Shown one piece after another: positions 11,500 through 22,063 of a stretch of DNA of 64,000 nt. A program made the position numbers and the translations under genes. The notes beneath the pieces were generated by a model, which was not told where the DNA came from, searched no databases, and saw only the letters and a program-made list of their open reading frames with translations. This DNA comes from Cryptomeria japonica. Taxonomy: Eukaryota > Streptophyta > Pinopsida > Cupressales > Cupressaceae. Location of the stretch: positions 342,359,870 through 342,423,869 of the forward strand of contig NC_081412.1 of assembly GCF_030272615.1 (NCBI RefSeq). Direction: 5' to 3'. Position 1 is the first letter of the stretch. Each line of letters starts with the position of its first letter.

Positions 11500-12764
11500 A
11501 GAGAGCACTTGGTACATTGCTTAAGGAGTACATTGATGTTTTTGCTTGGTCTTATGATGATCTGAAAGAGTTTAGAAATGGACATTTTCAACATCAGATC
11601 CCACTGAAGCCAGGCATATCTCCTTTTAGGCAAAAATTGAGGAACTTTAATCCCATCATGGCGGATGCAATTTCTAAGGAAGTTGAGAAAATGCTTAAGG
11701 CCCGAATCATATATCCCATCCACCATTCCACTTGGGTAGCTAACATTGTGCCCGTAAGAAAGAAAAATGGGGAAATTCATATCTGTGTTGATTTTCGAAA
11801 TTTGAATCAAGCAAATCTAAAGGACAACTACGCCTTACCAAATATGGATCACATTTTATAGACAGTGTCCGGGTCGGAGATGATGTCGATGTTGGATGGT
11901 TTTTCTGGCTATAACCAGATATCTATAGCAGAACATGAGCAGCACAAGACAGCATTCATCACTCCATGGGGAACATTCACATACAACCACATGCCTTTTG
12001 GTTTAATAAATGTCAGAGCCACTTTTCAAAGGGCTATGGATTCCTCTTTCAAATATTTTTGAGACAGAATAATTGTAGTTTATCTAGATGACCTCATGGT
12101 ATTTTCAAAAAAAAGGACAAATCATTTTCGGGATTTGAGTGCAGTATTACAATGTTGTCGTGAGCACGGGATTTCTCTGAATCCTAAGAAATCAATTTTT
12201 TGCGTCACGCAGGGCAAATTCTTAGGACATATTGTCTCAAAAGAGGGAGTCAAGATTGATCCTGAGAGGGTTAATACAATTCAACATCTCAGTTTACTAC
12301 CCTCTAGCCAGACTGGAGTAAGATCGTTCTTTGGTCAAGTGAATTTCTTGAGGAGATTTGTTCCAAAGTTTGTTGAGACCACAAAACACATTGTTGGCTT
12401 GCTAAGTGAGCAACATCCTTTCAAGTGGACCGAAGAGACCAAAAATGCTTTTGAGAAAATTATAGGATCAGTTGCAAAAGTGCCCACTCTTGTTAATCCA
12501 GATTTCACAAAGGACTTCATTCTGTATTGTTATGCATCCGACCATACTATGTCTGGGATTCTATTGCAGTTGGATGAACATGGGGCTGAAATTCCTATAG
12601 CGTTCATGAGTACTTCGCTCAAGAAACATGAGCTCAAATATTCACCTATGGAGAAGCATGCACATGCTGTTGTAAAAGTCATGGAACAGTTTCGATATTA
12701 TATCCTACATTCTCACTATGTAGTTTTTGTTCCAGATTCAGCCGTGAAAAGCATTTTGACTTAG
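11500..12764 (+). pseudogene. B1 reverse transcriptase with RNase H
   Basis: RT motifs in order: PFRQKLRNFNP, WVANIVPVRKKNGEI, VDFRNLNQAN, MSMLDGFSGYNQI, YNHMPFGLINV, YLDDL (12081-12092) and KFLGHIVSKEGV. The connection GQVNFLRRFVP is followed by the RT-linked RNase H (KDFILYCYASDHTMSGILL, then KKHELKYSPMEKHAHAV, where KYSPMEKE would be usual). Stops fall at 11859 and 12061. Confidence 0.85.
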
Positions 12765-13394
12765 TAGGAGGTTGGACTAAATAAGAGAGCAACATGGGTG
12801 ATGAAAATCCAGGAGTATGACTTAGATATTTGCCCTATGAAGACAATTAAAGGGCAGGGCTTATGCAGGTTGATAGCAGAAAATGAGGTGGAAACTGAAG
12901 CAGAGTTACCATTAAATCTTTTTGTTGGATTGCAAGATACTTGGTTCTCTGATGTGGCCTACTACTTAACTTATGGTAGTTGCCCAAATCATCTGTCGGC
13001 TAAAGAACAAAGGAACTTAAAATTAAAAGCTGCAAAGTATGTAATTTGGCAGGATGTTCTATACAAAAAGGGTTTAGATGGAACATACCTAAGGTGTGTA
13101 GATAAACCTCAACAGCAAAAGCTCCAGGAAGCTTTATCATGGAGAGGTTTGTGGTGGGCATTTCTCATCATCTGTTACTGCTTTCAAAATTCTGAGAAAT
13201 TGTTTTTAATGGCCCGACATGTTTCGGGATGCCTATATTCATGTAAAAGAATGCAAAAAATGTCAATTGTTTTCTGGAAAGCCACATTTAGCAGCACTAC
13301 CTCTAAGGCTTGTAGTGATGGATGAACCTTTCAAACAGTGGGGCATTGATTTCATAGGCCCAATTAACCCTCATTCCACTGCGGGTCACATGTA
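12765..13394 (+). pseudogene. B1 integrase, N-terminal fragment
   Basis: A connector (LCRLIAENEVETEAELPLN) leads to the zinc-binding region and the first core motif QWGIDFIGPINPHS near 13339. A frameshift near 13130 and other lesions separate them. Similarity to B2 stops at about 13394, before the second catalytic Asp. Confidence 0.75.
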
Positions 13395-13396
13395 GC

Positions 13397-13467
13397 AAAG
13401 ATAAATCCTTCTTCATCTAATGGGGTCTTGATCTAGTAGGAAAGATAAATCCTTCTTCATCCAATGG
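13397..13467. repeat. 27-bp direct repeat at the B1/A deletion junction
   Basis: The 27 bases at 13397-13423 recur at 13441-13467 with one mismatch; they begin AAAGATAAATCCTTCTTCAT. The second copy belongs to integrase of element A (KINPSSSNG). The first copy is an extra, templated filler between B1 and A, as expected from end-joining repair. Confidence 0.7.
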
Positions 13468-14281
13468 TCACAAATTTATCTTTGTAGCTATAGAATATTT
13501 CATAAAATGGATTGAGGCAGTACCTCTCATCAATATCACAAGAAAATAAATTGCTACATTTATCTTGAACTACATCATTTGTTGCTATGGAATACCCATG
13601 ACCATTATCACTGATAATGGGCGACCGTTCAAGAATCAAGATGTACAAGAGCTATGTGAAAAATTCAAGATCCAACATAGATTTTCCACACCCTACTATC
13701 CCCAAGGGAATGGGAAAGCAGAAGCATCAAACAAAACTATTCTATAAATCCTCAAAAAGACAATGAATGATGCTTGCAGAGATTGGCATATTCAGTTGAA
13801 CCCTGCTTTATGGGTCTACCATACCAGTATCGGCACACCAACAGGTGCCATACCTTTCTCTCTTGTCTATGGATCAGAAGAAATACTACCACTAGAAGTA
13901 GAGATACCTTCTCTATGAGTATCATTAAAAGGCCTTGTCCTAGATGAAGAACAATGAGTATCTAGATTGCAAGAGTTAGAATTGATGCATGAACGAAGAT
14001 AAAATGCCTTTGATCATTTGAAGGTATATCAGCAAAGAATGTGTCAAAGTTATAATCACAAGGTTAAACCAAGAGCATTTCAAGTTGGAGAGCTCATACT
14101 AAAAGAAAATCCACGCAACCAAGAAGATCGAGAAAAGAAAGGGAAGTTTGAACCAAACTAGTTAGGTCCGTTTGTGGTCACAACAATATTTGGGTCATGA
14201 GCATATCAGCTATCAACATAGGATGGGGATCAGCTTGAGGAACCCATCAATAGCATGCATCTGAATAAGTTTTATGTCTAA
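13424..14281 (+). pseudogene. Element A integrase, core and C-terminus
   Basis: It begins at the first catalytic region (FDLVGKINPSS; the Asp of the usual FD motif is kept). It goes on through EYFIKWIEAVPL, the second Asp in ITDNGRPFKN (about 13609) and the Glu in YYPQGNGKAEASNKT (about 13700). The C-terminal part has LWVYHTS, PFSLVYGSEEILPLEVEIPS, KFEPN, GPFVVT and a final HLNKFYV before TAA at 14279-14281. Numerous TAG/TGA/TAA stops are present. The zinc-finger part is lost to the deletion. Confidence 0.85.
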
Positions 14282-14282
14282 A

Positions 14283-14507
14283 AAAGAAGTAAAAATCCAA
14301 AAATAGTGAAAAAGCATAAAAATCAAAAATAGTGAAAAAGCAAAAAAATCCAAAAAAAAGTGAAAAAGCACAAAAATCCAAAACCAGTGAAAAAGCAGAA
14401 AATAAAAAATAGTGGAAAATCAGAGAATAGAAAAAACAGCAAAAATAGTAAATAAACAAAAAAAAAATCAAATATGTGAAAAAGTGCAATAAAAATAGAT
14501 GGTGAAA
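14283..14507 (+). repeat. A-rich tandem repeat after integrase
   Basis: About eight imperfect units of 25-30 bases with the core AAAAATCCAAAAATAGTG then AAAAAGCA. The array is followed by GGTGAAAACCTGGCACACAG, a motif that also occurs (twice) at the matching place in A' (39390-39490, minus strand), next to a poly-A/T tract. Confidence 0.75.
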
Positions 14508-14520
14508 ACCTGGCACACAG

Positions 14521-16100
14521 GCGCTATTTGGCAGCTAGCTCTTCCATCTATTGGTTCATGCATCCTTCTGCTTGCATTCATTTTTCCATCGGCATTGTTC
14601 ATATCCATAATAAGCCTTTGTATGTATGTTGATATTGCAGGTGATTTCTCACCATGGTTTTGATCATTGGGTATATCATAATGACTTTGTTTCTAGGCTT
14701 CGGGCAAAATCCTGCACGTAGCTAGGGGTAAAAAATTTTATCATTTTGAGCTTAATCAAATAGGAAGAACAATAGTTCGACAACTCTTGTCAAGCAAAAC
14801 TGAGAGACATCCAATGTTGAACACATGATCAAATTGTCAATCATCAAAACTATCACATGACAATCTAAGCATGACACACACATATCACTGAATAGTATCT
14901 TTTGACTAATGATTTTAACACTTTGACACTAATTATTCAACTATTTTATCTTGCTTTTCACTATCATGATTTTTGAGTGACTCCATGTTGTCTCTGACTA
15001 GAGGAACAAGGAAGGAACATGATATTTTCTTATCTGTTGTTTGTAAATTAATCATTAATATGTGCAAATTTGTCTCAAGACATGATCATTGGAGTATCAC
15101 CGAAGACATTTTTGATTTACGTATAGAAATGGTTAATACTGCTTGTTTTACGCAAGCAACACTCAGGCCATCTTGATTCAATTGTACCTCGATGCTTGTG
15201 CTAAATTGCAATATCAAAATCTAGGAAAGTAGTACTCAAGTCATCATGGTTTAATTATACCATCGATGTTTTCACTCACTTCCCACATTTTAAAAATCTC
15301 ATTGATGACAAAATGCAATAACCCAGTGACTAGTCCGATCGTAGCTTTGCATTTGCATTTGCATTTAACTTGTATTTTATTCTTGCATGGGATCACACAA
15401 GCTCATCTTATCCAAGGTCACATCTATCACAGGAATCATCAATGTTTCCTCATAAGAGTATACACAATCAGACTGATGACTCATCTCTCTCCCGATATTG
15501 TCAACCTAATGTGAATCTTATGCTACCCCCTCAAATGAACCCACATCAGCATATTTGAATCTTCCTACAAACTAATATCAACAAAATGTCAGTTCTTTAT
15601 CCAATCAACCTTATCAATTCTATCAATCGATCGCATCTGATCTATTCTATCATGTTTTATATAGGATGTATCTTTCCTAGAACCAGATGTTCTGACCAAG
15701 TCTTATATAGGATATATCATTCCTGAAACCAGATGCTTTGATCATCTTTGTCTTATACAGGAGGTGTCCTTCATGAAACCAAACTAAATCTCGATCTAAT
15801 CAATCTTGTCAAATTCAATCAAGCTCTATCAATCATCACATCAAGAACCACATCGTAGTGATCAAAGAACTCACACTTTCATCAATCAACATTGTATAAA
15901 TCAAATTATTTCTAATTAGGACATCAATTTCGCAAACATCCAAACACTCCAACGGTCAATTATCTCAATTGATCTCCCGAGGGGGCATCATCGTACCGCA
16001 ATTTATCAATCAATGTCTGGGGCATCCTATCAAACCAATATCACATCAACATCATAAAAATTAGATTATTATTTGAATCAACACGTCATCACACCTTGCT
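14521..16100 (+). other. Noncoding region between integrase and 3' LTR of A
   Basis: I see no gene. It contains three ~46-50-bp units with CCTGAAACCAGATG cores at about 15676, 15722 and 15772, and a GAGGGGGCATCATCG motif near 15978 that also occurs in A' near 35200 (minus strand). The antisense gene found at this place in A' is absent. Confidence 0.6.
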
Positions 16101-16116
16101 TCAAAGAGGGGCAAAA
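16101..16116 (+). other. Polypurine tract of A
   Basis: TCAAAGAGGGGCAAAA lies directly before the LTR start and would prime plus-strand DNA synthesis. A' has CAAAGAGGGGAAAA in the same position. Confidence 0.75.
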
Positions 16117-16632
16117 TGTATACACCTAAAAATGGTCTGAAGATAATTAATTAAAATAAGCAATTATTTAATTAATCCCCCTTCCTAATTTAATTGAATT
16201 CATTATCAATTTGATTAAATCCCTTTCATCTACTTATTAATAAGTCTAAGGATTTATTTAATAAGTTCATTTCAATAGTACGCTTTGATTAATTAATCCA
16301 AATTAATTAATCCCTCCCCCCATTTAATTCATTTCTTCTAATCCCCTAATTAATTAAAACAAATCAATTTATGAGTTGTTGAAAGTTAATTAGCCTTTTT
16401 CCTATTATTAGAATTTTTAAATTCAAATTACCCACATGCCTCCTAACTTCTAACCACCTAACCTAACCATCCCTTAACCTAACCCATTTCACCTAACCCT
16501 ATCCTATCTTGCACATCCTAACCTCCTTATCCTAACCTCCTATGGTGTGGATATTCTCCCCTTGAGACGCATGACACTTAGGCCACATGTCTCCTCTCTT
16601 GGACACTTGACCTCTCATGAGCAAGACTCCTT

Positions 16633-16663
16633 GACACTTGTCAACATAGAGATGACAAGTGTC
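16633..16663. other. 11-bp hairpin in LTR of A
   Basis: Perfect arms GACACTTGTCA and TGACAAGTGTC surround a 9-base loop, about 110 bp upstream of the TATA box. Further GACACTT copies lie nearby at about 16571 and 16601. It could be a protein-binding dyad. Confidence 0.5.
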
Positions 16664-16769
16664 CCTCCCTCTAACCTCTTCTCCAACCTCCTCCAATTTC
16701 ACCCTTGATATCTTCATACTCAATCTTGACCGTTGATTCCTACCACCTCACCCCTGGCCTTGGAAATCC

Positions 16770-16777
16770 TATAAATA
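16770..16777 (+). promoter_or_regulatory. TATA box of LTR A
   Basis: TATAAATA in the context CCTATAAATATCCCC, about 650 bp into the LTR, is a typical plant core promoter. A' has TATAAAT at 32211-32217 on the minus strand. Confidence 0.6.
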
Positions 16778-17255
16778 TCCCCCATTTTGGAGCACAAAGG
16801 ATCCCATCTCATATCAATCTAGGCATATCCATTCTAGCATATCATTTCAGCATTATTATTATAGGCAATTATCTAGTTTAATTTGATCATTTTCTAGCAT
16901 AATTGTTGAATCATGTAGCTTAATCAACAATCTTTTTTCTAGCTTAATTGCATCATCATCATAGCTTAATAATGCATATCATTAGCTTAATTAGACTCTT
17001 GGATCAATCTAGCATAGTCAATCTCATATAGGTTGCATATCATCATCATTTCAATTCCTCCGTCTAGGTGTAGTCAAGTCATTGGGATTGCTTATCCAAA
17101 TCTGAGAGAAAATCCATACTCATATCTCTTATGAGGCGATAGGTCGCTTAATCATGGTTTATCCTTCATTCTATTTCAATTTTCTAACCATACTTGTAAT
17201 GATATATTGAGTGTTTGTGTTGCAGTTACAGGTAACCTACTTCACACGCACGACA

Positions 17256-17836
17256 TTTAGGTCTCGAGTTGGTATAAATATGATGTAAGATCTCTTTGTA
17301 GATCATGATATGAGTTATGGGATTATCTGTATGTGAATAATTTTGTAATCATATGCAAAGGTTTTGGTTGATCATAGGTCATCGAAGTGGATTTATGTAA
17401 GAGGTTTAAGACCTCCGGTATTGATCTTAATTGGAATTGTACTCAAGCATAGGAGATGTTGTACTTGCAGTTCAATCTTCATTCTGGATTGTAGTCCAAT
17501 ATTTTATGTAGTCAGTGAGGCTCCTTTTGTGATGAGCAGTGCACTCTATGTTGTTGGCCTTCCTGCATGTGCAGGCCCCTTAATGTAATATTTATTCATC
17601 TTATCACTGGATAGATATTGTGGGTCTCCAATCCCACCATGGTTTTTCCTCTTTGAGGTTTTCCACGTATAAATCTATGGTGTTATGGTGTTCATCTTTG
17701 TGGTTGCATTATTACTTATTGTTATATGCTTTTATGTTTACTTGTTGTCGAGTTGTTATGTTAATAAGGTTAAATTTCTCCAATCTGGTAGAACACTTAT
17801 TCACCCCCCCCCTCTCAGTGTTATTGGATCCCAATA
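17256..17836 (+). repeat. 5' LTR of C, 3' half
   Basis: It matches 21490-22063 of the 3' LTR and ends CCCAATA before the primer site. Element A inserted at its left edge, 17 bases upstream of the TATAAATA box (17273-17280). It contains a poly-C run near 17806. Confidence 0.85.
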
Positions 17837-17838
17837 AT

Positions 17839-17850
17839 TGGTATCAGACC
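17839..17850 (+). other. Primer binding site of C
   Basis: TGGTATCAGACC begins two bases after the LTR. This is one change away from TGGTATCAGAGC, the usual initiator-Met tRNA site of plant copia elements. Confidence 0.8.
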
Positions 17851-19139
17851 CTGGTTCCTCGGAGTAAGTCTAACAGCTTGAGGAAGATCTTGTGTCTAGA
17901 ATCTATGGAGATAAGTTTGAGGAAGGAACTTCAAGTAGCTCTTGAAGACTATGATGCTGAAAGGTTGAGGAACATGAAGCTACAAGATGAGTTGAGATCT
18001 GCGAAGGAATTCATTTTTACTCTACAGCATAGGTTGTCATCTGCCAAGCTAAAAGGAAGGAACTTTGTGATCGATTACAAAATCAGGATGATGGAGAGAA
18101 GAATTCTTTTAAGGAATTATGTCAGAAGATGAGTCAGGAGAATGGTGTCATGAAGAATGAGATGCAAGCTATAACTATGAGGATGTCTAAGGAGATTGAA
18201 GACCGAAAGAAGAATGAAGAAAATCTTTCTATATCCCTAAAAGATAGATCTGAGGAATGCATTAGGTTGGCACATGAGAATAATGTGTTGAGAACTAAAT
18301 TGGTGCAATCAAATAACACTAAGCAAGAGTTGGAAACAATGGTGATAGTCCTAAGAAGTGATCTGGATGTTGCAAATGAATACAAAGAAAAGTTCAAGGT
18401 TAGTTCTGCTAAGCTTGATGAGTTATTGAAGGATCAAAGAGACACTGGAGACACTAGAGGTCTTGGATTTGAGCATGTAGAAAGCTCTAGTACTGCAAAT
18501 CGGGAGAATTCACTAGTCAACTATAATCAGAGGTCATTGGTAAAGCAACCCAATGCACATAAATTTAATGGTAGATTATTTGTTTGTAATAAGTTTGGTG
18601 ATGAGAAATTCAATTTCTAAATAGAGCAAATCAGAATATTAATGCAGTTCTCGGCCAGTGTTCAAATTGTAAAAATTGTGGTCATATGATATAAGATTGT
18701 AGGATGAATGTGAGATGTCATGCATGTGGAAAGTTGGACATATGGCTAATAAATGTAGGTTGAGGAATGTTCAAGGTTACAGTAAGGAAATTTAGAAGAA
18801 CAATGTTACTTGTTATGCATGCAACAAAGTAGGACATATTGCTAAATTTTGCATATGCAAGAACCGATCGGCAAGAAGTGATAAATCTAATGAGAAGGGA
18901 AATAAAAAGGGTGATGACATTCGAAAGGAGCAAGAGAAGAAATGGGTTATGAAGTCTAAGGATCAACCGGCATATCAAATGCCCCAGATGTTCATTCGGC
19001 TGAAGCATATACCCCAGTTACTCAACCAACAGAGCAAGATGTTCCTGCACCTACATGAAACTCATTCAGTATCTAAGGCATTTGCCTTAGGGGGAGGCAA
19101 ATTGAAGACAAATCATGCATTGCCACTGGTAGTGGTCTG
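17851..19139 (+). pseudogene. Element C Gag: coiled coil plus zinc knuckles
   Basis: Two long heptad-rich stretches (17900-18130; 18129-18450, e.g. MSKEIEDRKKNEENLSISLK and NNTKQELETMVIVLRSDL) form a coiled coil, broken by a frameshift near 18075. Two CCHC knuckles follow, around 18715-18760 (CHACGK...) and 18815-18850 (CYACNKVGHIAKFC). Stops and shifts are frequent. The last part (to 19137) is hydrophilic and unrecognised. Confidence 0.75.
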
Positions 19140-19189
19140 AAAGCCTATTTCACATCTTTGAAAAAGTTATTTTAAAGGTTAACCGGCAA

Positions 19190-19490
19190 AGATTTGTTGG
19201 ATTTTGGATCTTTGATCTTGGATCTAGATTGGTTTACCGGTAAGTCACCTTATGAGTTATGGTTTCATCATACTGCTATAGTTAAGTATTTCAAAATCCT
19301 TGGTAGTGAATTGGAAAGTTTGATCCTAGATGTGATGAAGGGATATTTCTTGGTTATTCAAATGAAAGCAAATCATATAGATGTTATAACAAAAGATTAT
19401 AGAGAATTGTGGAGAGTGCTAATGTCAAAGTGGATGAGTAGTACAAAGGTCAAATCGGAACTTATGAGAGAGAACCGGAAGTGGAGATGA
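19190..19490 (+). pseudogene. Element C integrase C-terminal remnant
   Basis: TGKSPYELWFHHTAIVKYFK is the conserved end of the copia integrase. GIFLGYSNESKSYRCYNKR and ESANVKVDE follow in other frames. The catalytic core is absent because of a deletion between the zinc knuckles and here. Confidence 0.65.
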
Positions 19491-19679
19491 TCATAACTAA
19501 AATGGTAGCACTTGTACCAGAACATAATGTTGAACCAGTTACCCCGGCAGTATCAAAAAATTCAATAGCAACTGAAGATCAAAGGAGAGGAATAGAAATT
19601 CAGAAGACTCCTAGGTATGTAAGGTTGAATCATTCAGACAATCAGATAATTGGACAAGAAGAAGGTTGGTAGCTGATGA

Positions 19680-20400
19680 GGTATGCTTAATTTCTTTAAT
19701 TGTATCGGCATCAGTTATTGAAGCTTGTAAGGATGAATGTTGGATGTAAGCTATGGAAGAGGAATTGGATCAGTTAGAAAAGGACAATACATGGACTTGG
19801 ATGTTATTGGAACTAGGCTTGATTGGTTTACAATGGATATTCTCAGAAGGAAGGAATTGATTATGTTGAATCCTTGCTCCGGTAGCTAGGATTTTTAGAT
19901 ATTTTTTAGGATTTTCAGGTATGGTTTTTGATTTGTGATGACTTTACACTATGAACATATTTAGATGCGGATTGGGATGGAGATATAGGTAACCATATAG
20001 GCTCATCTAGTGAAGTATTCTTTCTTGGAAAGAAACTTGTTTCATGGATCAGCAAGAAACAATCATATACATCTTTATCTACTATTGAAGCTGGGTATGT
20101 TGTTGCAACTACTAATTGTACACAAGTTATGTGGATAAAGCAAATGTTGAAGGATATATATTGCAATGAACCAGTAGTTATTCATTGTGATAACTCTACT
20201 GCTATTGACGTATCAAAGAATTTGATATTTTATTCTAAGACTAAGAACATTTCTATCAAATATAAGTTTTTGAAGGAGAAGGTAGAAACAAATGAAGTCA
20301 GACTGGTTTATGTGAACACTAAAGAGAACATTGCAGATATCTTCACTAAACCTTTTCTTAATGAATCATTTGAGTACTTCAGAGACATTGGGAGTTTCTT
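19680..20400 (+). pseudogene. Element C RT remnant and RNase H
   Basis: The RT start (EACKDECW, then AMEEELDQLEKDNTW, 19725-19797) is followed at once by the RT end and RNase H, so the polymerase core is deleted. RNase H shows DADWDGD, LSTIEAGYV and HCDNSTAI with the three acidic residues, then TKNISIKYKFLKEKV and IFTKPF. Where the family has TKHI and YHF the copy has Asn and Lys, so conserved His positions are lost. Confidence 0.75.
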
Positions 20401-20889
20401 CCCCTCTGATAGAGACTTGAGTGATGTTGATTGGCATCAGTCCGGCATGCATTATCAGAACTATCATTCATTCTGGATTGATGTGGTGGTGATACTACTC
20501 AGGGGGAGTAGTCAGTTGTGTGGTTCAGAGGTTTTATGATTTTTCTTTGATGTTTATGTCAGATTTTTGGCATTGATGTCAAAGGGGGAGAGATATATAT
20601 GTGAAAAATAGAGCTTAACAAAGATATCAGTCTAAGGGGGGGATTGTTGGCACAAGGAGGAGGAACTGAATTTCAGATTGGTTGTATCCCATTGGGGGAT
20701 TTTGGTTTAGGTCTTTGGTTCAGGTCTATGGATGGTTAATTGGTACATAGATATTTGTTTTATAACTTCATTGTCATATCATTTTGGGAGATTGTTGGAT
20801 GTCTTCTTTTGGGGGAGCCTTGTTTGGCATTTCTTGACACTTTGATGTTTTTCATATCTAGTGTTGCCATCAATACCAAAGGGGGAGAT
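20401..20889 (+). other. Element C 3' noncoding region and polypurine tract
   Basis: It contains two polypurine/LTR-start-like sites: AAGGGGGGGATTGTTGG near 20636-20652 and the real tract AAAGGGGGAGAT at 20878-20889. A third AAAGGGGGAGAG lies near 20581. No gene is visible. Confidence 0.6.
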
Positions 20890-22063
20890 TGTTGGAAATT
20901 TGGAGGAATTGATTATGTGTTGCAATGATGTTTGGCATTGATGTCAACACTAGTTGTTTCGCTATCTACCGACTTCCGGTAGAGTGGTTGGTCTTTGATG
21001 TTGATCTGGAGATTTGTCTCTGGTTTGGTCCAATTGTTGGAATTGGTTTGGATTTGTTATTCATGTGTTCCTAATGCATATCACATTCAGTTGGTTCAGG
21101 ATTTGATGATCTAGATGCTATCATTTGTTCTATTAATCCTTTTGGTTACCGGTAAGGGTTTTACCGACAAAGCTTTGTTGAAGATGTTTTGGTAAATCCG
21201 ATAAGTGGTGTTGGTGCGGCTTCTAGAAGGTTATCAGGATGTTGATGATTATCATGTTCATGGTGTTTCATTTGGCTTATGGTAACCTATTATGGGTCCG
21301 GTGTTATTCTGTTAGGTTATGGAGTGGTTTATGTAACGTGTTGGTTGATGCTCCCGATGCATTACCGATTACATTTATTGTTTGGATTATGTTGTTTTGG
21401 TCTTAGGATGACTTAGTTTATCATTGGTTTGTGGGATTAAGTAATAGATTTATTGGAATATCTTTTAGGTGGCCGACCTAATTATTTAGGTCTCGGGTTG
21501 GTATAAATATGATGTAAGATCTCTTTGTAGATCATGATATGAGTTATGGGATTATCTATATGTGAATAATGTTGTAATCATATGCAGAGGTTTTGGTCGA
21601 TCATAGGTGATCGAATTGGATTTATGTAAGAAGTTTAAGACCTCTGGTACTTAGCTTAACCAGAACTATACTCAGGCATAGGAGATGCTATACTTGCAGT
21701 TCAATCTTCATTCTGGATTGTAGTATGATGTTTTTTGTAGTCATTGAGGCTCCTTTTATGATGAGAAGTGAGCTTTAGGCTGTTGGCCTTCCTGCATGTG
21801 CAAGCCCCTTATTGTAATATTTATTCATCTGATCAATGGATAGATATTGTGGGTCTCCAATCCAACCGTGGTTTTTCCTCTTTGAGGTTTTTCATGTATA
21901 AATCTGTGGTGTTATGGTGTTCATCTTTGTGGTTGCATTGTTACTTATTGTTATATGCTTTTATATTTACAGTTTGCTGAGTTGTTGTGTTAATAAGGTT
22001 AAATTTCTCCATTCTGGTAGAACACTGATTCACCCCTCTTCTCAGTGTTCTTGGATCCCAACA
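20890..22063 (+). repeat. 3' LTR of C (1,174 bp)
   Basis: It starts TGTTGGAAAT after the polypurine tract and ends CCCAACA. It has TATAAATA at 21502-21509. Its right part repeats 17256-17836. A 27-bp block at 21782-21808 with the core CTGCATGTGCA is also shared with solo LTR G. Confidence 0.85.

Larger units (their letters stand above)
3353..13394 (+). mobile_element. Element B1: giant-LTR gypsy element, 3' end deleted
   Basis: It begins with TGTTAC, the same LTR start as B2, inside the RT of A. It has a 4,950-bp 5' LTR, a primer site, Gag, protease, RNase H-like domain, RT with RNase H, and the start of integrase. Similarity to B2 stops at about 13394, inside integrase, and integrase of element A resumes after a short duplicated filler. 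The rest of integrase, the 3' LTR and a piece of A were therefore lost in one deletion. The 5 bases before it (3348-3352, CCGCT) are the expected left target copy; the right copy is deleted. Confidence 0.85.
1..17255 (+). mobile_element. Element A: Tat-like Ty3/gypsy retrotransposon, 5' part outside the window
   Basis: The sequence shows the end of Gag, protease, a G-patch-like segment and the first half of RT (1-3352), then the inserted element B1, then integrase, an A-rich repeat, a noncoding stretch, a polypurine tract and a 3' LTR ending at 17255. The same modules recur in the same order on the minus strand in A' (31759-64000), which confirms the family. The 3' LTR is followed directly by the middle of the 5' LTR of element C, so A most likely inserted into C; the 5 bases after it (17256-17260, TTTAG) should be its target duplication. 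The 5' LTR and most of Gag lie to the left of the window. All coding parts carry stops. Confidence 0.85.
16117..17255 (+). repeat. 3' LTR of A (1,139 bp)
   Basis: It starts TGTATACACC and ends CACGACA. The start, the polypurine tract and the end align with the LTR of A' (31759-32929). The first part is rich in TTAATTAA, the middle has CCTAACC runs (16440-16530) and a hairpin, and a TATA box follows at 16770. Confidence 0.8.
17256..22063 (+). mobile_element. Element C: internally deleted Ty1/copia retrotransposon
   Basis: It comprises the 3' half of the 5' LTR (the other half lies left of A, outside the window), an initiator-Met-type primer site, coiled-coil Gag with zinc knuckles, scraps of integrase and RT, RNase H, a polypurine tract and a full 3' LTR. 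Protease, the integrase core and most of RT are missing. The coiled-coil Gag is typical of Sirevirus-like copia elements. The 5 bases after it (22064-22068, ACTTC) would be its target duplication in D. Confidence 0.8.

Noticed and set aside
14283-14507. CRISPR-like appearance of the A-rich repeat
   Set aside because: Units are contiguous and imperfect with no unique spacers, and the context is a eukaryotic retroelement.
16440-16530. Telomere-like CCTAACC runs in LTR A
   Set aside because: The spacing is irregular and mixed with other bases, and they lie inside an LTR, so this is not an interstitial telomere array.
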